Assembly (NCBI GenBank): GCA_903906615.1
Contig: CAIVKT010000031.1
Span: 1-7,165, forward strand
Direction: 5' to 3'
Origin: an uncultured Bacteroidota bacterium
Lineage (GTDB): Bacteria; Bacteroidota; Bacteroidia; Chitinophagales; Chitinophagaceae
DNA length: 7,165 bases
Below the pieces are notes generated by a model. It saw nothing but the letters and a program-made list of their open reading frames with translations. It ran no database searches and was not told where the DNA came from. Shown one piece after another: positions 1 to 6,707 of this stretch; position 1 is the stretch's first letter; every line of letters starts with the position of its first letter. The position numbers and the translations under genes are program-made.

Positions 1-46
1 CCGTATGAACAGGATTAAAGCTGCCAAAATACAATCCGATATGCAT
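1..46 (-). CDS. nadD: Nicotinate-nucleotide adenylyltransferase NadD, N-terminal fragment
   Basis: Reading the minus strand from the ATG at 46-44 gives MHIGLYFGSFNPVHT, followed by the first G of a codon that would be Gly; the gene then leaves the window. Residues 8-14 (GSFNPVH) form the phosphate-binding motif at the N-terminus of nucleotidylyltransferases, G-S-F-(N/D)-P-x-H-x-G-H. The Asn-Pro-Val-His form fits NadD; CoaD, the closest alternative, normally has GSFDPxTxGH. NadD transfers AMP from ATP to nicotinate mononucleotide in the cytoplasmic NAD synthesis pathway. The start is fixed: the only in-frame codons upstream are three sense codons and then a TAG stop at 58-56, with no other start between. 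No Shine-Dalgarno sequence is seen, as is usual in Bacteroidota. The gene lies downstream of the large surface-protein gene in the same direction, separated by a terminator. Only 15 codons are visible, so whether the gene is intact is unknown. Confidence 0.85.
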   Translation of the reverse strand, partial: MHIGLYFGSFNPVHT

Positions 47-50
47 ACCG

Positions 51-58
51 CAAATCTA
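51..58 (-). promoter_or_regulatory. Candidate -7 promoter box for nadD (TAGATTTG)
   Basis: On the minus strand the bases read TAGATTTG, an exact match to the Bacteroidota -7 consensus TAnnTTTG. It ends only four bases before the nadD ATG, so the usual start distance of about 5-7 nt would put the transcript start at or next to the initiation codon. The upstream -33 element is weak: the nearest TTG (at 75-73 on the minus strand) is 14 bases away, closer than the usual spacing of about 19-21. The box also contains the in-frame TAG that ends the upstream reading frame. It may be a real promoter giving a leaderless or near-leaderless mRNA, or a chance match. Confidence 0.4.
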
Positions 59-62
59 TGAT

Positions 63-122
63 AAAAATGGCTCAATTTCTGAATGGCTTAATGCCTAAAA
101 ATGACTCAATTTCTCAATGGCT
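63..122. repeat. Two-copy direct repeat, 34-bp period
   Basis: A 26-base segment at 63-88 recurs at 97-122 with 24 of 26 bases identical (differences at 70/104 and 81/115). The core reads AATGRCTCAATTTCTSAATG. After each copy the similarity decays (TTAATGCC against CGCTTATGCC). The repeat lies in the non-coding gap between nadD and the terminator of the surface-protein gene, just upstream of the candidate nadD promoter, so the nadD -33 region falls inside the first copy. It reads through as a short plus-strand frame, but I see no sign that this is a gene. The rest of the 47-238 gap holds the hairpin described separately and no gene that I can support. Confidence 0.75.
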
Positions 123-175
123 CGCTTATGCCCGCAAAGCAAGCAACACGAAAACTCGCGCCTGCAAAGGGGACA

Positions 176-210
176 GCCTGAAAACAATAGCGAAGCAATT
201 GTTTTCAGGC
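176..210. repeat. Perfect 13-bp inverted repeat (intergenic hairpin element)
   Basis: The arms GCCTGAAAACAAT (176-188) and ATTGTTTTCAGGC (198-210) are exact reverse complements around a 9-base centre, AGCGAAGCA. Past one A-A mismatch the centre can add two more G-C pairs (190-191 with 195-196), leaving a GAA triloop. Neither side is followed by a T run, so it does not look like an intrinsic terminator. The flanks are G-rich on the plus strand (AAAGGGGACA before, AGGGGTGG after), which gives it the look of a mobile or dispersed palindromic intergenic element, but only one copy is visible here. It lies between the surface-protein terminator and nadD. Confidence 0.7.
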
Positions 211-238
211 AGGGGTGGTTAGGCCGCGCGTGGGGGCA

Positions 239-273
239 ATAACAAAGCGGGCGGCACATCCGTGCCACCCGCT
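239..273 (-). terminator. Rho-independent terminator of the surface-protein gene
   Basis: On the minus strand, 25 nt after the TAG stop, the transcript folds into an 11-bp GC-rich stem, GCGGGUGGCAC / GUGCCGCCCGC, with a GGAU loop (arms at 272-262 and 257-247). One pair is a G-U wobble, and an extra A-U pair (273/246) closes the base. The stem is followed by UUUGUUAU. Read on the plus strand, the wobble becomes a C-A mismatch and the tail is TATTATTTTAT, so it could also stop transcription from the other side, less well. Its position isolates the large gene from nadD. Confidence 0.88.
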
Positions 274-297
274 ATTATTTTATCAACTCACAATACC

Positions 298-3200
298 CTA
301 CTGCTCCATCACAAAATGGAACACATGGCTTTGCGTTGCAGTCCTTACATTCAGCAGGTACATACCATTGGCAAGTGTATTGCCCAGGTGTATCTGTTCA
401 TTCAGCATACCGCCGGTGGCCATCACCTTTGTTTTATAAATGGCCTGGCCCAGCATATCTGTTATTTCCATCTCCACTTCTTCATCTGCCGTAGTGCCCA
501 GAGACCCCTTCACCGTGAAGGCGCCCTTGTTCGGGTTAGGTGCCAGCTTTATATCGCTGTTGTTCACCGCTACCTGCTGCACACCATTGGTGTATAACGT
601 CAGTACAATGATCTGGTTGGTAGTGATATCGCCGCAAAGGCCGTGGCTGGTTACCGCGCACACTATCGAGTCCAGGTCGAAGTAATAGCTGTTGAAGAAG
701 AAAGTATCGCGCGTAGCGCCGGGTATAGGGTTGCCATTGATATACCATTGATAGGTTGGAGAACTGCCTGCGCCTGTCACATGCGCTATCAGTGTATCTG
801 CCTGCCCAACAGCTATGTTGGTACCCTGCGATGCTGTCAGTGTCACTACAGGGGTCAGGTGCGTCACAACGGTCACAGATTCCGTACTGCTCATAGCACC
901 CGTGCAGCCTGTGCTTGGCCTTATCGCGCTAACGGTGTATGTACCTGATGCCGTCTGCAATCCGAAGTCGAGCGAATCGCCTGTGCCTGCCACAGGGCTG
1001 CCCGCAGGGAAACCATCCAGGTTCAGTTGGTACAATATGCCTGTATCCGAATGTGTGAGGCCCACATGCACACCTGAGTCAGAGATGCAGTAGGTGCCGC
1101 CGCCATTCATATCATAGGCCGTTGGCAATGGGTTCACAATGATCACTGCGGTATCGCGCATGGTGTCCGTGCAACCGGTAGTTGCATTTACACCTACAGC
1201 AAAGTAAGTACCCCCAAGTGTTTCAGCGCCAAATTCAATGGCCGAACCTGTACCCAGTTGCGGTCCGCCTATCGGCAGGCCTGCAGTGTACATCTGGTAA
1301 GTTACGCCTACTTCAGAGTTGGCAAGGCCGATCTCATGGCCGGTGCCGCCCGCGCAAAGCGTGCCACCACCTGTCATTGGGAACACAACAGGCAGCGGGT
1401 TCAGTTCTACTGTGGCGCTGTCTATCATTTTGTTCGCGCAAAGTGTGGTCACATCTGTGCCGATCACCGTATAAGTACCCGATATGGTTTCTGTGCCAAA
1501 GTCTATTAAAGAGCCGGTGGTACCTGCTACCGGCGTACCTACAGGCACACTGTTGCGGTATAGCTGGTAACGTACACCGGTATTGGAATTTGCAAGGTTC
1601 ACGGGGAAACCTGTACCTGCACACGCTATGCCGCCGCCGGTTACATTCCACGCCTGTGGCAGTGGGTTCACAAATATGGACACAGAACCCGCCATGCTAG
1701 TAGAGCAACCTGAAACAGTATCTACCGCATTGATCATATACGAAAGGGCTGGTGAGGTAAATACACCATAGTCAAGACCGAAACCTGTACCCCTCAATAC
1801 TTCTATTGGCGTACCTGTCTCTAGCAACGTGTATTTCACCGATGGTATAGAACCGCTCAGGTAGATGTGGCGGCCCGTATCGCCGGTGCAGTAGCTGCCA
1901 CCACCTGCTATAGTAAATACCGTAGGCAATGGCTTGATGGTCATACGCACAGGGTTAGCCATACTGTCTTTACAGCCGGTAACCGTATTGGTAGCAGATA
2001 CCGTATAGGTTCCTGCAAGCACTTCTGCGCCAAAGGTGATAGCGCCACCTGTAGAGGTTACACCTGTGCCTACAGCAGCGCCATTATTATAAAGCTGGTA
2101 ACTGATGGGGGCTGTCTGTGTGCTGCCCAGGCCCACAGGCAAGCCGCCGGTACCATAGCAGTAGCTGCCGCCACCTGTTACTATCTCTACAGTAGGCAGT
2201 GTGTTAGCTGTAATAGTAGCGCTGCTCAGCATGTTCAGCGTACAGGTATTTCCGGGGTTGGTAGCTACAATTGTATAGGTAGCCACTGTGTCGGTAAGCC
2301 CGTAATCAAGCGATACCCCTGTGCCATGCAATGCGCTTCTTATAGCAGTATCGGCACGGTATAGCTGGTATTGGATGCCGGTCTCAGATCCGCTCAATCC
2401 TATGTGGTACTTGATGGTGTCATTGATACAATAAGCGCCGCCACCTGTTACTGTAAAGCTGCCCGGCAATGCGTTCACATGTATATAGCCACTATCGGTC
2501 ATAGCGTTGTAGCAACCTGCCGCGCTTACAGCTACTATATCATAAGTATAGTTGCCGGGAGTGGCCGTTGCCGGCTGCTCAGGGCCAAAGCTCAGTGCCC
2601 CGCTGGTGCCGGGCAATGTGCTCACTATCGAACCGTTCTCATAGAGGTAGTACGTTACAGTAGCATCATCAGAGTTGGGGAGGGAGATCATAAATCCGGG
2701 GCCATCAGCACATTCCGTGCCGCCGCCCGATACGGCATAAATATTCGGCCTTGGGTTTTGTTGTATGCGTTCGGTTGTGGCAAAAGTAATATAGCAGCCG
2801 GTAGCCGGGTTAGTAGCTACCACCGAGTATGTTCCGGTATCGGTTGTAGGCCCCCATGTCAGGCTATCGCCGGTGCCTACGCGCACAGGGCCATAAGCCA
2901 CACCGTTATTATAAAGCTGGTAATTAAACCCTGCATCTGTACCATAAGTGTAAACAGTAGAAGCAATAGCAGAGTCGGCGCAATACGCCCCGCCACCACC
3001 CATGCTATAATCAAAAGGCAACGGGTTCACATGTATATTGCCGGAATCGGCCATAGTATCTACGCAGCCATAGACATTGGTAGCCACCACCATATAGTAG
3101 TAGTCTCCCGGCGTAGCAGGGCCCGCCTGTGCCAATGTAGTAAAGCTGAATGCGCCCGGTGCGGTTGGGGTTACAGTAGCAAATGCTGTGCCCGGACCAG

Positions 3201-6200
3201 TGCCATATAAGTTCTCATAGATAGCATATTGTACAGTTGCATCACCATTGCTCAGGCCCAGGAAGAAGCCTGGCCCGTCGGCGCACTCGGTATCATGCCC
3301 TGTTACGTGGTATACATTGGGCAGCGGGTTGATCCAGATAGAATCACGGTCTATAAGTGTATCCACGCATCCGTAAGTAGCATCTGTTACTACAGCCCGG
3401 TAAACGCCGGGATCAGTAAATGTGCCGAAAGACACCGGATCCGAACCATCGCTCGGTATAGAAGTCGTTACAAAAGCGCCATCGTGGAACAATTGATAAC
3501 TGAATCCCGTTATGCCTACCGGTGGTAGATCTATTGATATTCCCGGTATCATTACATTAGGACAATAGCCGCCATCAGCGCCTGCTGCATGATCGAAGGT
3601 TACCGTACGGTCAGGCAACGGAACAATAGTCACCAAAATACTGTCTGTGCCATCCAAAAAGCTGATCATATCATTGGTGCAACCGGTAGCGGTATTCGTA
3701 GCTACAATAGCATAGTTGCCGGCCAGATTGAACAGCCCCATATCCAGCGTATCCGTAGTGCCGGTACCTGCCTTTACAGCACCCACCGCTACACCTGCAT
3801 GGTATACCTGGTAAGAGATACCCGCATCAGATCCGTCCGATAAAACAATATGAATACCTGTATCGCCTGCACAGTAAAAGCCGGGTACTACCTCGCCAAC
3901 AACTGCCATTACATGCACATCAGGCAGCGGGTTGATGGTTACCGTCACACTGCTTTGCGTACCCCAGCAGGCGGCAGGCAATGGCGTGCGCGCCCTGAAG
4001 TAATAAGTGCCTGATGTATATTCAACAATAGGGAATGTACTTTCATCTATCGTGGTGCCTGTGCCTAAGGATACTACATCTTCATAAAATATCGTATTAC
4101 CTGCGCCACCACCTGTGGCAGTTACGCTGGCCGAGTTACAGAATACCCCGCCACCTGTTACGATCACCGGCGCAGCAGTATCATTCACCACTACAGTAGT
4201 AGTATACGTTACGGAGCAACCAAGGCCGGGGCCATTGGTGACGGTAAGCGAATAAACACCCGCCGAGCTCAACTGTGCTGAATCTATAATAGGTGTTGCC
4301 GTGCCTGCACCACTGCTGAATACACCGGGACCGCTCCACGAATAAGTAGTTACGTTAGATATCGGGCCAGCAGGGCCAAAGGTTATAGCCCCATCCACGC
4401 ACACAGGCGTAGAGTTGGTAATACCGCCCGCTATCACCGGCGCAGGGTTTACAGTAACCGCAGTAGTAGCAGCAGCAGTAAAGCCATTGCCATCAGTGAT
4501 GGTAACCGTATAAACAGTAACGCCCGTTGCAGACGGAGTAAGCACCACCGATGTACCCGTAGTGGCAGAAAGCCCTGTTGATGGCGCCCAGCTATACGTA
4601 AGCGGCGCATCGCCACTGCTGGTAAGCACATTCAGCGTTACCGGGGCCAGGTTGCATATTTCCATGCTCGGCGTGCTGGTGATCGTTGGCAATGTAGAGC
4701 CGATGCCGGAAAACAGGCTGCTCAGGCTGCTTACTGTAGCAGGCGTAGTGAGCGTAGTTGCAGTTGCAGGGTTATAACGTATCCAGGGCAATGCGCCTGT
4801 GTACTCGCCCGTAGACATCAACGTATAAGAACCCGTAACATCAGCAGGCAGGAAATTAGTGGTTACCGCATAAGTAGCCGATGGAAAGTTGTTCAAATAT
4901 ACATTCCAGTACCTGTTCAGGTAGTTGTTGGTATTGGCATTCATAGAAGGCTTCTTAGGCACCTCATTTACAGCAAGGTAGCGGCCCGGTATATATGCGC
5001 CTCCAGTTAAAAGGCTGCTATAAGTTACCGGCGCATAATGGCCTGCCCTGTCCCCTATCGGGAAGAGATAGCTGGTGTTGTCGGTATTAGGCACCACCTT
5101 AGCCACCATACCCGTGCTATCAGCTACTATCATAGCAGTAGAAGACAGTGTACCCGCTACCGCAGTAGCTGCTGTGTCGAAGAACAATGTATCCTGGTAT
5201 ATGTGTACCCTGCCATTAGTAAGTGTGAGCGTGTTATTGATCGTTTCGTTATCGGCAATATAAATACCCACACCGGGCCTGTTTACCGTTAAATTATTGA
5301 ACACGGAAGATGCGGTGCCACCAATGAATGTGCGCGTACCTGATGCCCCAAGGAACAGTACGCTGCCGGTTCCCGGCACAAATGACGGTGTGCTTTCGTT
5401 GTTGGTAAAGTTGCCGTCTATAACGTTGATGGTGTCTCCAACAGCATTAAGTGTGCCGGCCGTCACGTAGATATTTTTGAGCAAAACAGATGAGCCGAGT
5501 GTAATGGTAGCCGCGGGGTAGGATATGTATACATTCCCAATTGTATCATTGTTGCCGTAGGTGGAGATTGGAAGCAATTCAAATCCTGTTGTAACAGCAG
5601 TAGCGCCAGAGCCAAGTGACTCATAGGTTACAGTAATGCTATCGTTTTGGTAAGTGGGCGCAGAAGCAAAAGTACCGTCATCCACATTTACATTCCCGGA
5701 ACTGATCATATTGAAGTGTGTGCCATTGATCAATGTGCCCAATTCCAGGTCCAGTGTACTGCCATTGAATAGTTCATCTTTCGAAAGAGATACTCCTACA
5801 GGGTTATTTATGATTACAGTGCCTGTAGCTATACTATTAACGCTTATCGTATCCGGCAATGTAATACCCGTTACCTGCGGCACTGTGCCATCATACTCAT
5901 AGGTAGCCCTTTGGCTGTATACCCTGGTGGCCATCTGTTTCAGCGAAGAGTCGAGGCCACCCGCATTTTTAGTATATATTGTCGCGCCATCCTCAATGGT
6001 AAACACATCGCTCCCTCCGCCGCTCATGCTATACGTACCACAGTTAAGCAAACCACCAGTACTTACCGTATCGCCCGATGTGGCAAATACAGGCAATGGT
6101 ACATTGCTGCCAAGCGTCAAAAAAGCGCCATTATCTACTATGATATTAGTATAAGAACTGGTTGCCGTACTCGTCCATGTCATTGTATGGGTGCCAGCGA

Positions 6201-6657
6201 TGAAATGCAAATAAAAGTTGTCGTTACTAGCAAAAGGGGATATTGTGGCTATGCCCTGAACGTACAGGTCGCTACCCAGGTTAATGGTCAGGTCGCCGGT
6301 TAAAAGCGCGCTACCAATCTTAGTAGAACCCTGAAGTATCAACGCACCAGTTATGGCAATAGTACTTGTAGGAGTACCGGTTTTAGTTATCTTGGCTCCG
6401 GCTATAGGCTGTATAATTACAGTTCCACCCACAATCCATGATTCGCTGCCGGGCATTGTCATTGACGAACGAATATAAAAGGTATCTGCGGCAACTAAAA
6501 ATTCTGATGGGTGCGGATGAGGAAGACCAAACGTCGTACTCGAATACCAGTTATTCGTATCGGTAACATCACCGGACCCAAGAGCATACCATCCGGTAGT
6601 AGAAAAACCCCGTACAGCAAAACAACACAACAACACCAGTAAATAGAATTTCTTCAT
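298..6657 (-). CDS. Giant T9SS-secreted multidomain surface protein with Ig-like repeat array
   Basis: This is an intact 2119-residue secreted protein. Domains in order: signal peptide (1 to about 19); beta-strand-rich, beta-helix-like region (about 20-500) and a following module with FPIGDRAGHYAPV and NYLNRYWNV (about 500-655); three Ig/PKD-like modules (656-740, 741-828, 829-909); eleven tandem modules of 89-103 residues (910-1932); an Ig-like module (1933-2022); and a T9SS type A sorting domain (about 2035-2119). The ATG at 6657 is chosen because it directly starts a Lys-Lys plus hydrophobic signal sequence; the frame stays open 60 codons upstream, but that stretch reads AT-rich leader DNA and would bury the signal. 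There is no catalytic motif, so it is probably an adhesin or other structural surface protein; the ligand is unknown. It should cross the inner membrane by Sec and the outer membrane by T9SS. It is flanked by its own promoter and terminator and no partner gene is seen. Confidence 0.95.
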   Translation of the reverse strand: MKKFYLLVLLCCFAVRGFSTTGWYALGSGDVTDTNNWYSSTTFGLPHPHPSEFLVAADTFYIRSSMTMPGSESWIVGGTVIIQPIAGAKITKTGTPTSTIAITGALILQGSTKIGSALLTGDLTINLGSDLYVQGIATISPFASNDNFYLHFIAGTHTMTWTSTATSSYTNIIVDNGAFLTLGSNVPLPVFATSGDTVSTGGLLNCGTYSMSGGGSDVFTIEDGATIYTKNAGGLDSSLKQMATRVYSQRATYEYDGTVPQVTGITLPDTISVNSIATGTVIINNPVGVSLSKDELFNGSTLDLELGTLINGTHFNMISSGNVNVDDGTFASAPTYQNDSITVTYESLGSGATAVTTGFELLPISTYGNNDTIGNVYISYPAATITLGSSVLLKNIYVTAGTLNAVGDTINVIDGNFTNNESTPSFVPGTGSVLFLGASGTRTFIGGTASSVFNNLTVNRPGVGIYIADNETINNTLTLTNGRVHIYQDTLFFDTAATAVAGTLSSTAMIVADSTGMVAKVVPNTDNTSYLFPIGDRAGHYAPVTYSSLLTGGAYIPGRYLAVNEVPKKPSMNANTNNYLNRYWNVYLNNFPSATYAVTTNFLPADVTGSYTLMSTGEYTGALPWIRYNPATATTLTTPATVSSLSSLFSGIGSTLPTITSTPSMEICNLAPVTLNVLTSSGDAPLTYSWAPSTGLSATTGTSVVLTPSATGVTVYTVTITDGNGFTAAATTAVTVNPAPVIAGGITNSTPVCVDGAITFGPAGPISNVTTYSWSGPGVFSSGAGTATPIIDSAQLSSAGVYSLTVTNGPGLGCSVTYTTTVVVNDTAAPVIVTGGGVFCNSASVTATGGGAGNTIFYEDVVSLGTGTTIDESTFPIVEYTSGTYYFRARTPLPAACWGTQSSVTVTINPLPDVHVMAVVGEVVPGFYCAGDTGIHIVLSDGSDAGISYQVYHAGVAVGAVKAGTGTTDTLDMGLFNLAGNYAIVATNTATGCTNDMISFLDGTDSILVTIVPLPDRTVTFDHAAGADGGYCPNVMIPGISIDLPPVGITGFSYQLFHDGAFVTTSIPSDGSDPVSFGTFTDPGVYRAVVTDATYGCVDTLIDRDSIWINPLPNVYHVTGHDTECADGPGFFLGLSNGDATVQYAIYENLYGTGPGTAFATVTPTAPGAFSFTTLAQAGPATPGDYYYMVVATNVYGCVDTMADSGNIHVNPLPFDYSMGGGGAYCADSAIASTVYTYGTDAGFNYQLYNNGVAYGPVRVGTGDSLTWGPTTDTGTYSVVATNPATGCYITFATTERIQQNPRPNIYAVSGGGTECADGPGFMISLPNSDDATVTYYLYENGSIVSTLPGTSGALSFGPEQPATATPGNYTYDIVAVSAAGCYNAMTDSGYIHVNALPGSFTVTGGGAYCINDTIKYHIGLSGSETGIQYQLYRADTAIRSALHGTGVSLDYGLTDTVATYTIVATNPGNTCTLNMLSSATITANTLPTVEIVTGGGSYCYGTGGLPVGLGSTQTAPISYQLYNNGAAVGTGVTSTGGAITFGAEVLAGTYTVSATNTVTGCKDSMANPVRMTIKPLPTVFTIAGGGSYCTGDTGRHIYLSGSIPSVKYTLLETGTPIEVLRGTGFGLDYGVFTSPALSYMINAVDTVSGCSTSMAGSVSIFVNPLPQAWNVTGGGIACAGTGFPVNLANSNTGVRYQLYRNSVPVGTPVAGTTGSLIDFGTETISGTYTVIGTDVTTLCANKMIDSATVELNPLPVVFPMTGGGTLCAGGTGHEIGLANSEVGVTYQMYTAGLPIGGPQLGTGSAIEFGAETLGGTYFAVGVNATTGCTDTMRDTAVIIVNPLPTAYDMNGGGTYCISDSGVHVGLTHSDTGILYQLNLDGFPAGSPVAGTGDSLDFGLQTASGTYTVSAIRPSTGCTGAMSSTESVTVVTHLTPVVTLTASQGTNIAVGQADTLIAHVTGAGSSPTYQWYINGNPIPGATRDTFFFNSYYFDLDSIVCAVTSHGLCGDITTNQIIVLTLYTNGVQQVAVNNSDIKLAPNPNKGAFTVKGSLGTTADEEVEMEITDMLGQAIYKTKVMATGGMLNEQIHLGNTLANGMYLLNVRTATQSHVFHFVMEQ
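301..555 (-). other. T9SS type A C-terminal sorting domain (within the surface protein)
   Basis: Residues about 2035-2119 match the Por secretion system C-terminal sorting domain (TIGR04183 type). It opens with DIKLAPNPNKGAFTV (the hallmark P-N-P followed by G and a beta strand), continues with EITDMLGQAIYKTKV, then LANGMYLLNV (the NGxYxxxV motif), and ends with the short strand SHVFHFVMEQ. This domain targets cargo through the outer-membrane T9SS translocon; it is normally cleaved off and the cargo attached to A-type lipopolysaccharide or released. The protein ends exactly where such domains end, which supports an intact C-terminus. Confidence 0.93.
592..861 (-). other. Ig-like module preceding the sorting domain
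   Basis: Residues 1933-2022 (HLTPVVTLTA to IIVLTLY) differ from the preceding repeats. They contain the PTYQWYINGNPIPGAT core typical of bacterial Ig-like modules found before T9SS sorting domains, with a Trp in the C-strand position and a closing strand, TTNQIIVLTLY. The only cysteines, C2000 and C2008, are eight residues apart, unlike the wide pairs of the array, so this fold is stabilised differently. A short linker (about 2023-2034) leads to the sorting domain. Confidence 0.75.
862..3930 (-). repeat. Eleven tandem approx. 90-residue Ig-like modules, two cysteines each
   Basis: The modules start at residues 910, 1013, 1111, 1212, 1302, 1396, 1486, 1576, 1665, 1754 and 1843, and the last ends at 1932. 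Lengths are 103, 98, 101, 90, 94, 90, 90, 89, 89, 89 and 90. The pattern is (N)PLP, five residues, GGGxYC, a GxxYQLYxxG strand in the middle, GTGxxxxFG, GTYTVxAxN, TGC, then a strand leading into the next NPLP. Every module holds exactly two cysteines, the first at module position 15 (20 in modules 1 and 2) and the second 61-73 residues later. I recognise this as a recurring module of Bacteroidota T9SS surface proteins; its specific function is not known to me. The copies are clearly diverged at protein level, so the array is not a fresh amplification. All codons are in frame and no stop interrupts it. Confidence 0.93.
3931..4692 (-). other. Three Ig/PKD-like modules linking stalk and repeat array
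   Basis: Residues 656-740 contain LTYSWAPSTGLSATTG and VYTVTITDGNGFTA, the usual core strands of PKD-like domains. Residues 741-828 contain TTYSWSGPGVFSSG and AGVYSLTVTNGPGLGC, an Ig/PKD-like form with cysteines C753 and C814. Residues 829-909 contain VTGGGVFCNSASVTATGG and SGTYYFRART with AACWG (C840 and C897), resembling the Ig-like modules that often precede NPLP repeats in this phylum. Each ends in a strand of the V-T-V-N-P type. They probably act as rigid spacers. Confidence 0.75.
4693..6600 (-). other. N-terminal beta-helix-like stalk region
   Basis: Residues about 20-655 are rich in Thr, Ser, Gly, Asn, Val and Ile with short alternating beta strands and many turns, for example ALILQGSTKIG, LTGDLTINLGSDLYV, FNNLTVNR and NNTLTLTNGRVHIY. 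The SSVFNNLTVN plus NGTLTL pattern is typical of right-handed beta-helix passenger regions of Bacteroidota surface proteins. Residues about 500-655 change character (TSYLFPIGDRAGHYAPV, NNYLNRYWNVYL, LFSGIG) and look like the capping module that commonly follows such helices. There is a single cysteine (C206), in contrast with the cysteine-paired modules further on. No catalytic motif of a polysaccharide lyase or hydrolase is apparent. Confidence 0.65.
6601..6657 (-). other. Sec signal peptide of the surface protein
   Basis: The first residues are MKKFYLLVLLCCFAVRGFS: two lysines, a hydrophobic stretch of about 12 residues, then a more polar region. Cleavage is most likely near Ser19/Thr20, though no clean AxA motif marks the site. 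The Cys-Cys at 11-12 lies inside the hydrophobic core and is preceded by Leu-Leu, so it is not a lipobox and the protein is not predicted to be a lipoprotein. Confidence 0.8.
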
Positions 6658-6707
6658 GATCTTAAATTTAAGAATAGGTTTTTCAATAGGTAAAACAGTC
6701 CTGCGTA

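Noticed and set aside
1..61. Plus-strand C-terminal tail of a gene entering from the left (stop at 59-61)
   Set aside because: The frame is short and unrecognisable, while the opposite strand gives the diagnostic NadD start over the same bases.
58..222. Plus-strand small ORF (about 54 codons) across the left intergenic gap
   Set aside because: It reads straight through the direct repeat and the perfect hairpin, shows no recognisable domain, and starts inside the region that serves as the nadD upstream sequence on the other strand.
2371..3210. Plus-strand 279-codon open frame opposite the repeat array
   Set aside because: It is antisense to a well-supported gene, has no recognisable domain or signal, and is explained by the biased, repetitive codon use of the minus-strand modules. 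The other plus-strand frames over 298-6657 are rejected for the same reason.
6601..6657. Lipoprotein signal with the Cys-Cys at residues 11-12
   Set aside because: The residues before the cysteine are Leu-Leu, not a small lipobox residue, and the cysteines lie within the hydrophobic core. The C-terminal T9SS signal gives a different surface route.
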